From Liolophura sinensis (taxonomy: Eukaryota > Mollusca > Polyplacophora > Chitonida > Chitonidae), in contig NC_088301.1 in assembly GCF_032854445.1 (NCBI RefSeq), forward strand, positions 10,662,281 to 10,726,280: DNA of 64,000 nucleotides, in the 5' to 3' direction. The first letter of the stretch is position 1. The number at the start of each line of letters is the position of its first letter. The position numbers and the translations under genes are program-made. This document shows positions 39,559-50,035 of this stretch, one piece after another. The notes under the pieces are model-generated. The model was not told the origin of the DNA. It made no database searches and worked only from the letters and a program-made list of their open reading frames with translations.

Positions 39559-39820
39559 TGGGGCCCTCAGTTGGTTCGCGCGCTAGCGCAGCGAAATGAC
39601 CCAGGAGCCTCAACACCAATGCGGCCGCTGTTAGTTCAAGTCCAGTTCATGCTGGCTTCCTCTGCGGCAGTAAGTGGGAAGGTCATCCAGCAACCAGCGG
39701 ATGGTCTGCGTTTCCCCCGGGCTCTGTCCGGTTTCCTCCCTCCATAATGCTGGCCGCCGTCGTATAAGTGAAATATTCTTGAGTGCGGCGTAAAACACCA
39801 ATCAAATAAATAAATAAAAA
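39559..39820 (+). mobile_element. SINE family 1, nearly full-length, sense
   Basis: The TSD is acaagctatat at 39548-39558 and 39821-39831. It contains 'gcgctagcgcagcgaaatga', 'gcggccgctgttagttcaag' and the (AAAT)n tail. The extreme 5' end is altered. Confidence 0.9.
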
Positions 39821-39831
39821 ACAAGCTATAT

Positions 39832-41129
39832 ACAACTGGGCCTGTATACTTTTCTCCCAAGTATAGATCTCACGAAATACAACTAGTTTTCAAACGTTAC
39901 AATTAGTTGAATGAGCTTGTTACATTGTACAAAATACAGAAGAAAGTATCAAGACCATATATGAATCGAATTTTGACTACTGCAACGCAACCTGTTTCAT
40001 GATAAAAGAGAACAGATTCTTATCTTGGATACACTGTGTTCCAAAAGTAAATCTGTTCATTTCTTTAAAAAAATATATTTAAATACATGCAAAGGATTAC
40101 GGTCAGCTGTTCCCAAATGTTATCTGTATATATCATATTCCTACTACATTTCTCAAAAAGTTAGACGATTTCGGGCAATTATGGCCGATATTTTCAACTG
40201 AGTGGATTCGTCAATAAAATCCTTTCATTCGCAAAATTCTAAACTTGTTTTCGCAAGTAAAATTTTGTTTTAATGGAGTCGTCGAATATTTCTTGATTTA
40301 AAAATATTTCTAAAGTTAATAAGTAACATAACTTTTTAAAAAATTAAATTATCTCCGGAGAAATATGAGAAAATATTTCAAATGCAAAAAACTGATGAAC
40401 TGCATCAGATGCAATTTCAAAAGATCTGCTTGTATATGCGAAATGGAAAGCGTTGAAGAGCAAACATTTTAATTTTGGGTTTCATACCACAGTATACGTT
40501 TCGACCAAACAGAGTTATGGACCAAATATTTCTTCATATTTGTCCGGGCAACTTTTAATGAACATCCTGTGCTGCGTTGCATAACGTTTTGTGTTTTAAC
40601 CAGTCTACCGCCGGAAAATCGGCATTGAAAATATACTGTGACGAGTTGCCTCCCTTTTTTCATCTAAAAAAGTTTGTTTCCGAATTTACTGATATATGGT
40701 ACTCGCACAGTTTATTCGACATATATTCGATTACGGGCAATAGTATTGGTCAAAGAAACGGGAATGCCAGGCAAGTCACTGACGAATTTCTGCAGAAAGT
40801 CTGTATAGAAACTCTTTCGTGTATGCTACATGTATGACTTAAAAGAATTTAAGGAAAGGATCTGCCTAAGGTGTTCGGTAAAATATGCTCAAAGATGCCC
40901 TCAAGCGCGGTAATCGGAGCATTTTGTAAAATTGTATAGTACGCCCTTTAGTCATTTTGTTTATTTGATTGTTGTTCAATGCCTTGCTCAAAAAATTCGA
41001 ATTTATACGACCGCCAGTTTCATGGATTGGGGAAACAGAAATGCCAGAAGTAAACCACCGACAACTGGCCAGTTACAATCGAACTTTCCCATGAATGACA
41101 TAACCTATTTTAGACTTTGCCATGCAGTC
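39832..41129. other. Unassigned sequence with one decayed SINE
   Basis: The stretch is AT-rich, and no gene was found apart from the decayed SINE listed separately at 40958-41075. Confidence 0.45.
40958..41075 (-). mobile_element. SINE family 1 remnant, antisense, very old
   Basis: 'atttgattgttgttcaatgc' and 'tatacgaccgccag' echo the 3' half of the family. Divergence is high. Confidence 0.45.
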
Positions 41130-41503
41130 AGAACAGTTCATACTGCTAAAAATGGACTGTTTCTAAAATTAAAGTACCTAGATTGTGGTCTTGATTTAAT
41201 CAACGTACTACGGATTGTAAATGATTCAGAGGTTTGCAATGCTGTGCCGAATTATTTCAACATACGAGAGCCGCCATGCATTTCCTACCTGTCTACAAAA
41301 CCAATTGCTGTCAAGATATTTAATTATTCGAAAGCAGTTAAATATTTTGAGATGTCTGGTTAACCATCTAGTAGATACAGTTGTGACTGTGAGTCGTCAA
41401 ACTTTATTTACAGTCCATGCCAACAGGTCATGACGGGTAACCTTGATACTGTAACCAATGATGATCTACGAAGTCTGCTGGTGGGAGGTCCGAAGCATAT
41501 AGA

Positions 41504-41742
41504 TTTTTTTTTGATTGATGTTTTACGCCGTACTCAAGTATATTTCACTTATACGACGGCGGCCAGCATTATAGTGGGTGGAAACCGGGCACAGCCCGGA
41601 GAAAACCCACGACCATCCGCAGGTTGCTGGAAGACCTTCCCACGTACGGCCGGAGAGGAAGCCAGCATGAGCTGGTCTTGAACTCACAGCGACCGCATTG
41701 GTGAGAGGCTTCTGGGTCACTACGCTGCGCTAGCGCGCTAAC
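41504..41742 (-). mobile_element. SINE family 1 inserted in the PLE, antisense
   Basis: The TSD is ccgaagcatataga at 41490-41503 and 41743-41756. The copy is nearly full-length, from 'gatgttttacgccgtactca' to 'gcgctagcgcgctaa'. It separates the GGPKH and RGLRK segments of the PLE. Confidence 0.95.
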
Positions 41743-42621
41743 CCGAAGCATATAGAGGGCTGAGAAAAATAAATATGAGAGCTAATAAGAAGATAGTTTT
41801 TTCAGCCCTTGAAAATTTTACAAATAAATGGTCTAAACGGCAGACGGTAGAACCTTCAGTCCTTGATAATTGGCTTGTGTATGTAATCCACCATATCAAT
41901 ACTAGTGCTCAGGTGACCGCCAAGCAAGTTAACATTTAACATTTGTGTACAAGAATTATTACTATCAGGTTTTTGTGGAGGAGCTTAATATCACAACAAC
42001 AAATGTAGCAACATCAACTTATTCCATAACGATCTATGGTGTGGAGGAACTATGTAAAAAACATCCGTCCTTTCTCAAACAGAGGGATATATCCGTACCT
42101 TCCCGTCACAGCTACATGCCACAACTTTACTGGATTCCAAAAATGCATAAATTCCCATACAAAACTCGCTTTTTTGCAGGGTCAGAAAGGTGCATCACCA
42201 AGTTTGTATCAGCTCTCTTAACGAAGGCTCTACAAGAAGTACATTCATTTTGGAACAAGTACTGTTGTGCAATTGTAAAAATAATTCAAGCATCAACTGT
42301 ATGTGGATACTCAAAGACTCAAAACGTCTTATTGAAGGACTATACTCTATAATACACATACCGTATAAGGACATATCTGCTTGGAATTTCTTCACTCTCT
42401 ATACTACGATTCCTCACACGGATTTAATAGATAGAATTTCATCACTAATTGTTTCGGTGTTTAATGAAACCGGTCAGCTATATTAACGTCAAAAAAGGCA
42501 ACAAAGCCCTCTTCAGCTCACCTACATACAAGGATTACCATTCATGGGATGTTTCCATGTTTATTGAGTTGCTTGAATTTATCATAACTAACATTTATGT
42601 GAAATTCGGGGAAACCATGTA

Positions 42622-42721
42622 CAAGGCGCCCACAAGTCGTGCACCATCCTGATTTTCATTTTTTTTTCTGTGGCTCAAGCATTCAACCTTGGATGGTGCG
42701 CGACTTCTGGGACACCCTGTG
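42622..42721. mobile_element. 100-bp MITE inside the PLE RT core
   Basis: The ends are inverted over about 28 bp, 'aagtcgtgcaccatcc' at the left against 'ggatggtgcgcgactt' at the right. Direct repeats catgta occur at 42616-42621 and 42722-42727. The PLE frame before the insert (FGETMY) resumes right after it at YQQCIGIP. There is no coding capacity; the superfamily is undetermined. Confidence 0.85.
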
Positions 42722-43310
42722 CATGTATCAACAATGCATAGGTATTCCGTCGGGTACAAATTGTACACCTGTCTTGACCGACCTGTACCTGTTGCCATAT
42801 GAATACGACTATATACAGAAACTATCGAGGAGTAATCCTCACCGGGCGCTAAAATGATATATTGATGATCTGCTGGCTTTAAGCTGACCACATACAGCAA
42901 AGGTTGTGAATAAGATTTACCCACCTTCTCTGGATTTAAAGGAAACCACAGACTATTCAGATGGTACATCCTATCTGGACTTATATTTGTCCAAAGGCCA
43001 AAACGGTTTCCTTTCACGCAGCCTTTACGACAAGAGGGAAAGTTTCAATTTTGACATTGTAAATTACCCTTACTTGGACAGCAATATACCGAAGGGTCTT
43101 GCATATGCCGTGTAAATATCTCGCCTTGTAGCATTTGTAAAATCGTGGATGTTGTGTGACGATTTCAGTCAACGTCACAAGCTATTACCGCAAAAACTAG
43201 GGAGTTACGTTATTCCACCAAACGCCTTCACCCCAAATTTCTGAAGTTTTACAATGAGTATAATTTTCTTGTAACTAAATATGGAAAGAGCGTGTTTTGT
43301 TTGTTTTCCA

Positions 43311-43956
43311 TGTTCTAGTAACTGAGGTGTCAAGGCTAAAATTTGAAACACAACAGACAAGTAAGTTATACCGTGACTTGTCCCGTACTCTAACACAACC
43401 TACATAAGATTAAACCGCTCGGGCTCGGCCAGGTTACTCTCAGGTCACCTTAACAGTCTGACCTCAGATCTGAGACTTAGTGCATTGACTCTGCCACAAT
43501 ATAATGACGGTATAATACTGGATCTGTATTTATCATACGTTATCAGACTTCAGCCAAAAATTCAAACTCAGCTACAGCTAAAATGTTTTGCTCTCGGAAG
43601 TTTAAAATTTGCACACCGATTCTTTACTGCAGAACAATGGGCCAGTCACAATTTTAGTTCTTTTCTCTTATGAGTTTGGCTTTTTAAGCACTAGCAAATG
43701 TTTGACTTAAATCTTACGTTGCTTGATAAATGTGGGCCCAGACCTTATAAAATAGGCCATATTTGGATGGAGTAAAAATATTGCCTCTATGCGACGTTAC
43801 TGAATTAGTGTTGAGAAGATTGACTACACGTGACATTATAGTGTGAAGTCTCGCTTTTGTATGTGAAGATAATAAAGTCCTGACCTCGATTTCTGACCAT
43901 GTGTACTAGTGATAGGGTCCAGATATGAGCACGTGTGAACCGCGATATATCTATCT
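43311..43956. other. Unassigned sequence 3' of the PLE
   Basis: It may include the decayed PLE 3' end. The 62-codon frame at 43485-43673 (+) is unrecognised. Confidence 0.4.
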
Positions 43957-44145
43957 TTCTTTGATTGGTGTTTCACGCCGTACTCAAGAATATTTCGCTG
44001 ATACGACGATGACCAGCATTATGGTTGGGGGTGGGGTGGGGGGTGTAACCTTTGACCATCCGCAAGTTGCTGAGTACCTTCCCACATACGACTCACAGTG
44101 ACCGCTATGGTGAGAGGTTCCTGGATGTTTGCACCGCAGAGCCCT
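43957..44145 (-). mobile_element. SINE family 1, antisense, with G-tract interruption
   Basis: 'ggtgtttcacgccgtactca', 'ccagcattatggt', then a G-rich run at 44022-44046, then 'ccatccgcaagttgctgag'. The middle of the element is replaced by the G-tract. Confidence 0.8.
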
Positions 44146-47100
44146 ATCCCCCCCCCCCCCACCCCACCCAATTTATATAGCATGTGTTATGATACAGCCT
44201 ATATGTAGGCCTGCTGGCACGCATGTTATGCTGTTTGACACCGACACTGGTGATGACAGCCAGTGAAAACAAACCTTGCCGTCTTCTGACCTCTTCCATC
44301 ATACGATTTATATAGCTGTTATATTAAAGCAATGTGCATGGAGTGGGCTGATTACATATACTTGTTCCCCTTTTCATAACTATTACTAGGGGGTCGGGAC
44401 AGTGTCAAGGCTAGATATGCACTCCCCTCTCGTTCAGTAGGTTAATAAAGAGTGTCAAAATACTGTAGATGCACGGGGATCTGTTACAGTGCCGTAACGT
44501 CATATGTGGCTTTTAGAAAGTTGAAAAGTTGGAAGGTTGAAAGACTGGTGCTTTATATGCTGAAAAAAACGAGATGCAGCTTATATCAGCGTAATGGCGA
44601 CTCGGGTCCAATCTGGATTAACCATTGTTCCCTTGTATAATGCATCACTGATACATTGCCATGCAGTTTGTCCACAAAATGCCATCACAGTTAAAGGCAG
44701 AAAAGAACAATGCGGATTAAAAACAAAGTGAGGAAGGTTACCAATATTGATATTCTGGTTACAGTTTTTTGATTATGTCATGCAGATGCCACTGAATCTT
44801 TTCCGACAAAAGTATTTCTGGTCACAGCTGAGTTTTTTCTGTATTGTTTATTCCCGCCTATTGTTAAAATAACGCACGTAGTAGTCTTCACCTTGAGTAT
44901 TACAAAAGAACAATGGTCAATCCAACTTTCATCCGAGCGAATATTGGGGATGAACACCGCCGCAGGAACCAGAGAAACCGACACACGTAAAACTGCAGAC
45001 CAGTCGGGGTCAAAGGTCAGATGTCTGAAATGAGCGGGTTTCTGCAAACGAGACTCGGCGAAGGGTCTAGAATTTGTTCTATATTAGAATACTAGTCTAT
45101 TGCCTACACATCCGAATTCATGCAACCGGGACCAAGATTGGTGGGAAAAATCAATGCGTTCATGCAACTTATATCCCGCATATACCAATGCTCTCGTAAA
45201 GAGCCGTGTAATCTTTCGTCGCTGAGGGTCCATCGGACAATCTTGTACAGCAGAACCGGCAAAAATGTTTCAATGACCCCAATGACTCTCGGCTGTTCAG
45301 AACGAACACATCATTGAATTCTTGATGGGTTATTGGTTGCCGCAAGTAAGGTTGTTTAGTTGTTTCTGGAGAACCGGGGACGTTTGACCGCATGTCATGT
45401 CGCGGAGAGCCGATGAAGGCTCATTGATTTCATGTGTATATGTTACCGGTGGTTATATTCGACACAGTCCGTGGTACTGTGCCAATTTGAGCCGCCGTGT
45501 AAAATTGTTCCGGGTGTTTTAATCCCGAGTACCGGTTTTACTGAAATATGGTAAATGACTTTATCGCTCAAAATAAAGCAACGTCACAAATTTTAGTGAC
45601 CATATTGGGACTGTGACATTCACACTGTCACAATCACAGAAAAACTATGAATTTTGCATATGTGTACACGGTACTGGGGGAAATGTGTGCAGTTTTACTC
45701 TAAGGCAACAATGTTTGTGTCAAGGGTTGTGTCAGCATTCACGTTACAGGGAGTACACTAATTCTCACAAACGATGCATCACAACTCAGCAAAGTGATGG
45801 CCCTTACAATGCTGGAAGGGGGTAATCGATGCAGCCAGACACTATTGATGTCATGTGACGTCTTGATAAAAGAAACAGCCCTACATGTGGTTTCGGACGA
45901 ACAAGGGTGATAACTCCTACACAAGATCGTTTCATCCGGGCTACTCATCTACGTAATCAAACTCATGTAGCACCAATGCATAAATGACACCAGCCATAGT
46001 TCGTGAAGCAAGAGGATCAGTATCTGGCAACACGAATACATCTTCTCTCTTAAAAATGTGGCGTTACAACTGTGTTCATATTCCAGCTCCATGAAAGTGT
46101 TAACTTTATTTTAACTCTGTTTCAAGTGTTGGGTTCAAGGCGAAGACTAACCAACTTTTAATGGAAACACTTTGACATGTATGAAGAGTGTTAAAGCATT
46201 AAAAGTGGTCAGATAATTCTTGTAAGTGCTGTCGCTCCTCGTGATCTTTACAGCGTTAAAATCTTTCGTTTTAAGAGAGTTCGACTACTGACGTAACACA
46301 GTCGACGACGTCTACTGTGCGTGGGACCAGCAACATCTAACATTGGTGAGGTGATCAGTGGCGTAGGTCAAGTTGTATTTTTTGATGTGATTGTTTTTGT
46401 TTCTGCAGGCCAATTTCGATACCATCTATTACATGTCGACATACATGTACAACCTGCGTGTTTGGCATCGACACAATCAACGTTACCTTGATTGCTGTGT
46501 CATATAGGCCAAAAGATGGGGTTAGCCCCAGGTCGAATACGGGACTGGTATGTCATTCCCAGGTGCATTATACCTGGAATGTTGCGTGAGCGAGCAAGCT
46601 GAGAGGTAAGAGCCACAGATGACACCTGTTTTGGACAGTAGACATGGTTTAAAAAGGACGTATCGGATATGGCATGTATGATTTACCATGGGGTTCTCCC
46701 TGTATTCCGGCAACCCCGTGTAAAGAGAGGAGTTCTAATAGCCATCTTGGGCTAAGATGGGGTGGTGGTATTGCTAAGGTCTGGTGAACATTTAATTGCT
46801 TTCCTCGGTCACAGTTTCATGTTTTCTTCCAAAATATAACTGCTGTAGTCTTTATTTTTCCCATGATTGCGGCACCTCCTCAGCTGCAGCTCTTCCAACA
46901 GAACAAACTTCCTTGTGCATACAGTAAAGGTGTCGATGGTGTATCTGACTCAGAACATCAATGTTCTTCCATGATCGTCCCATTCCTTGGATATGACCCC
47001 TGTTGAACATATCTAGTACGAAATTGATCTTCGGATTGTCAGGAGACAGCCTAACACACGCGCACAATTGGAATTAAGATTTTCCTGTCCACTCTATCTC

Positions 47101-47720
47101 TAACAAAGAGACGTTCCAGGGTCTGTGTACTTATAAGATTTTAACTTTCCACTAACTTGGACTTGCGGACGTGGGTGATATCTCCCTTCGGCGGACTTTA
47201 GTCACTGAAAACAACCATTTTCAGCTCTAAATTTTTGCCTTTTTTTCAATAAATAGGTGATTATAAGAAATGTTGTTTGACTTCATTTTGAAAACTGGAA
47301 ATATAATTAGACTTCAAAGTGTTTCTTTTGCTGTTTAGCGTATCTACTTCACAGATAAGCGTTAGTTTTGTTTGTTTGCCAGTTTGTTTCGGCGAGTTTA
47401 CTCCACGCATTTAACGACTGTACGTGTCTCCTTGTAACATTGCGTTCCTAGTGCTCACATAGTGATGCATCAGTGGAGCATGACGTTTGCTGTCTTACCC
47501 CTTATCCTGAGCACCAGGTGGATTAGCCAAAAAAACTACCAAGATTTTAAAGTCTGGTATTGAACTAAAATGCTTTAAATGCCGACTGAAATCACCCGTT
47601 GTCAGAGTTCATGGTTATACATAGCTCAAAGAAGTTGCTTACCGTGACTGACGTGAGATTCTTGCCTCACTCTTGACCCTGTGCCAAACATGTTCAAGTA
47701 CATCTGACGCAGGGACCCAG
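44146..47720. other. Unassigned sequence
   Basis: C-runs lie at 44151-44162. Related blocks sit in inverted orientation at about 44590-44643 and 44893-44957. The 71-codon frame at 46852-47067 (-) and the 89-codon frame at 44778-45047 (-) show no domain I can name. Confidence 0.4.
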
Positions 47721-47723
47721 TAT

Positions 47724-47806
47724 CCTATAATGTTGGCCGCAGTCGTATATTTATGTGAAACATTCTTGAGTACGAAGTGAAACACCAATGAAATGAATAA
47801 ATAAAT
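47724..47806 (+). mobile_element. SINE family 1, 3' end only
   Basis: 'tataatgttggccgcagtcg' through the tail 'aaataaat'; a 5'-truncated copy. Confidence 0.8.
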
Positions 47807-48188
47807 CCACGTATATCAGTTAGATATGTAGATATTCGTTGGCATAATACATAGATTGCTGTTTAAAATCATTTGGTTGTTTTCCCTCGGAGAAGAATAC
47901 TATAGTCATTATAATTTGGACAATAGCGGAAAATAATGTCTTCGTTAATCAGTATTTTTTTCCCAAATAAAATAGTTTGGAGTAAAAGTAACCGATGAGA
48001 CCTTGGTGAACACGCATGATGGGGCCTAGATGCATGGATGTGAATATTAATACGATAAAACATTGCTTCTGAATTAAAATTTTATATGACAGAGAATTTC
48101 GAAAACGCTAATTACTTGACTCATACGTGATGACGCAGTCTGATGTTCGCTGTATTCTCCGACATATTCTCTGTATTAATGGCTGGCG
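47807..48188. other. 3' flank of the VDE-like gene
   Basis: AT-rich. No canonical AATAAA is seen close to the stop on the minus strand. A TATAAA variant lies near 48082-48090, so the polyadenylation site is uncertain. Confidence 0.35.
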
Positions 48189-48995
48189 TCACTTGGAGAT
48201 ACAGTCAGATGTCCGAGGGGAACAAAAGTCACCAAAACTGTATCCATGCGCAGCTGCTGATGACGTCACCTGTTGCATTGCTTCTGGCGTCAGTTGTGGG
48301 GTCCGTGAATAGAGAATGGCTCCCTCGTACATCCAGGCCCCCGTTCCCCCACAGTAGTACATGAAGATATAGCCGTGATTCTGGGAGTAGTCCAACACTC
48401 TAAACTCTTCTTGGTGGTCTAGTCCATCCTGAGTGCTGTTAAAGTTCAAAACTCCGCCATTCATTGGGTTTCTCTGAATTACGGTCTCCGTTACTTCCAG
48501 ACGTCTGACGCTGCCGTTAACCGTTCTGGCGTCGTATTGTTCCCGTACGCTGCCCCGATACGGCAGAGAACCACTGGTGTAAGTGGAAATCTGACAGTCA
48601 AAGCAGTCGTATATAGGGTTCTTCCCCTTTACGATGTACCATGGCCCTTGGATATCCGCCAGCGTGAAGCTGGTGAACACCGAGGTGGGTTTGCGACATT
48701 GAACAGGGTGATCTGGCGGCGTCAGCACCACGCATTGGTTATCGGTCACCGCGCATTTCATGAAGGCGTCGAATTTGGCGTCTGCGTAAGAGCTGAGGCA
48801 GATGAAAACGCAGGTTTGGTTGGAGCCGCACGGGTTTATACACATAACAGCATCTCTGCATTCCGAGTCCATCATACAGGTAGCCATTTCTGAAGAACAG
48901 TGGTACAACATACAGAATATATTCATCTGACCACCGGAAACGGCAGGCAACCCACATGAAGCCAACAGAAACAAGATCAGCACTTGAGGCACCAT
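48189..48995 (-). CDS. Secreted violaxanthin de-epoxidase-like lipocalin protein
   Basis: A 268-aa intronless frame with start context AATATGG (A at -3, G at +4). Residues 1-21 are a hydrophobic signal peptide ending in AVSG. Residues 28-100 hold 11 cysteines (28, 33, 40, 46, 52, 56, 62, 66, 81, 88, 100), the same count and position as the Cys-rich domain of plant VDE. Residues 105-258 are the lipocalin domain: GPWY at 117-120, NPIYDCFDCQ at 126-135, YIFMYY at 209-214 and ILYSR at 227-231, in plant VDE order and spacing. Three N-glycosylation sequons (N59, N160, N186) fit secretion. Plant VDE removes epoxides from violaxanthin using ascorbate in the thylakoid lumen; this protein lacks a plastid transit peptide and the Glu-rich tail. 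A role in carotenoid or other hydrophobic ligand binding or conversion outside the cell is inferred only. A TATATA lies about 150 bp upstream (49145-49150). Family assignment is confident; enzymatic activity is unknown. Confidence 0.92.
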   Translation of the reverse strand: MVPQVLILFLLASCGLPAVSGGQMNIFCMLYHCSSEMATCMMDSECRDAVMCINPCGSNQTCVFICLSSYADAKFDAFMKCAVTDNQCVVLTPPDHPVQCRKPTSVFTSFTLADIQGPWYIVKGKNPIYDCFDCQISTYTSGSLPYRGSVREQYDARTVNGSVRRLEVTETVIQRNPMNGGVLNFNSTQDGLDHQEEFRVLDYSQNHGYIFMYYCGGTGAWMYEGAILYSRTPQLTPEAMQQVTSSAAAHGYSFGDFCSPRTSDCISK

Positions 48996-50035
48996 ATTGA
49001 AAAGAAAACTAACTTACGTCGAAAGGAAACGGCTTTGATTATCTCTGAGAAGTGGAATAGCCAGGAAACAGGGCTATCACGAAAACAGATTAGTCCATCG
49101 GTACGCGCCAATCTTATCTTTCTGGATATCTTAATGAAGGAGTGTATATAACTTAGCGATGCTTCGCAAGCAAGCGCAGGTCTAGCTATAGTCACTATGT
49201 AGTTGGAACTCAATTCGGAAGGAACTATCACGCATCTCTTCTAGCTCCTATCTATTTATCACACTCCTGAGGCACACTGACTAATATATTCACATTTCGT
49301 AAATTGTGGACGGTGGTTGGGCAGTGGGTGCGTATTTAGGACGGTTATAAATGGATGTTGTGCCTAGTTTACATTCCAGGCGTTTGATTGGTATATGCAT
49401 TGGGTTCATTTCGGTGTTAGTCTGACAAGTGCACGACAGGTCCAAATTTCAACAATATAGCTGACGATGAACGTATTAGACTAGACACATCAGTGTTCAT
49501 TCGTTCATATTCTTCCTATAGATATAGGAAAAATGCGTAGTCTGTAATGATCCTGTGACAACTCAATAGAACTATACCATTCCAATGTATATATCTTCAC
49601 CATTAGTTGCCATGGTAGAAACAAATCCTATACCATTGTAATGATCACGTGAAGCGCAATAACGCAATGATTCACGCCATACTTTCATTTGTATAGGCCT
49701 ACCAAGGTTTCCAGTTTTATAAACGGAGTACGATGCTATAAGTTGAATAGAACAATTGCAATGTCCAACATTAGTTGTCATGGTCGACTATATTTAAGAA
49801 CTGAGCCCTAGTTAAACCAGAGTGTCTATTTTTATAATTGTTCCCTAGTAGTCACATCACTTGGAAGCATCGGAAACACTTTTATGGCCAGGTATTGTCC
49901 CGCAGAATGAGTATCTTTTCCCTGCACAATGGTGATTCGGGTCCAAGTTGGCATATTACAAAGGCAAGAACGAACAATAGGTCACACAGCTAACGACGCG
50001 TTTATACATTTGGTCTTATGACTTTTAATGTTACA
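48996..50035. other. 5' flank of the VDE-like gene, then unassigned
   Basis: On the minus strand a TATATA (49145-49150) could be a core promoter. A donor-like GACGTAAGT lies about 20 bp upstream of the start codon. No second gene is seen up to the minisatellite. Confidence 0.3.

Larger units (their letters stand above)
41130..43310 (+). pseudogene. Penelope-like retroelement (PLE) reverse transcriptase, decayed
   Basis: Successive pieces in different frames follow PLE order. First comes a pre-RT segment with EPPCISYLSTK (about 41270) and VMTGNLDTVT, then a GGPKH block up to 41490. The RT core has YWIPKMHKFPYKTRF (about 42130-42180), FFTLYTTIPHTDLIDRI (about 42390) and QQCIGIPSGTNC (about 42735). 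The catalytic YIDD lies at 42858-42869, and LDSNIPKGLAYAV follows near 43080. In-frame stops and at least three frameshifts kill it. A SINE (41504-41742) and a 100-bp MITE (42622-42721) also interrupt it. No GIY-YIG endonuclease domain was recognised downstream. The family assignment is from the motif set and is fairly sure. Confidence 0.85.

Noticed and set aside
41430-41681. 83-codon frame overlapping the PLE
   Set aside because: Chimera of a PLE segment and an inserted SINE, not a gene.
46852-47067. 71-codon minus-strand frame, possibly transposase-derived
   Set aside because: I could not match it to any family motif with confidence.
48537-48893. 118-codon frame on + opposite the VDE-like gene
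   Set aside because: Antisense shadow of the real coding strand, with no domain.
48189-48995. Contamination by algal DNA carrying VDE
   Set aside because: The gene lies between host-type SINE sequence on both sides, has a secretory signal rather than a plastid transit peptide, and lacks the plant C-terminal tail.
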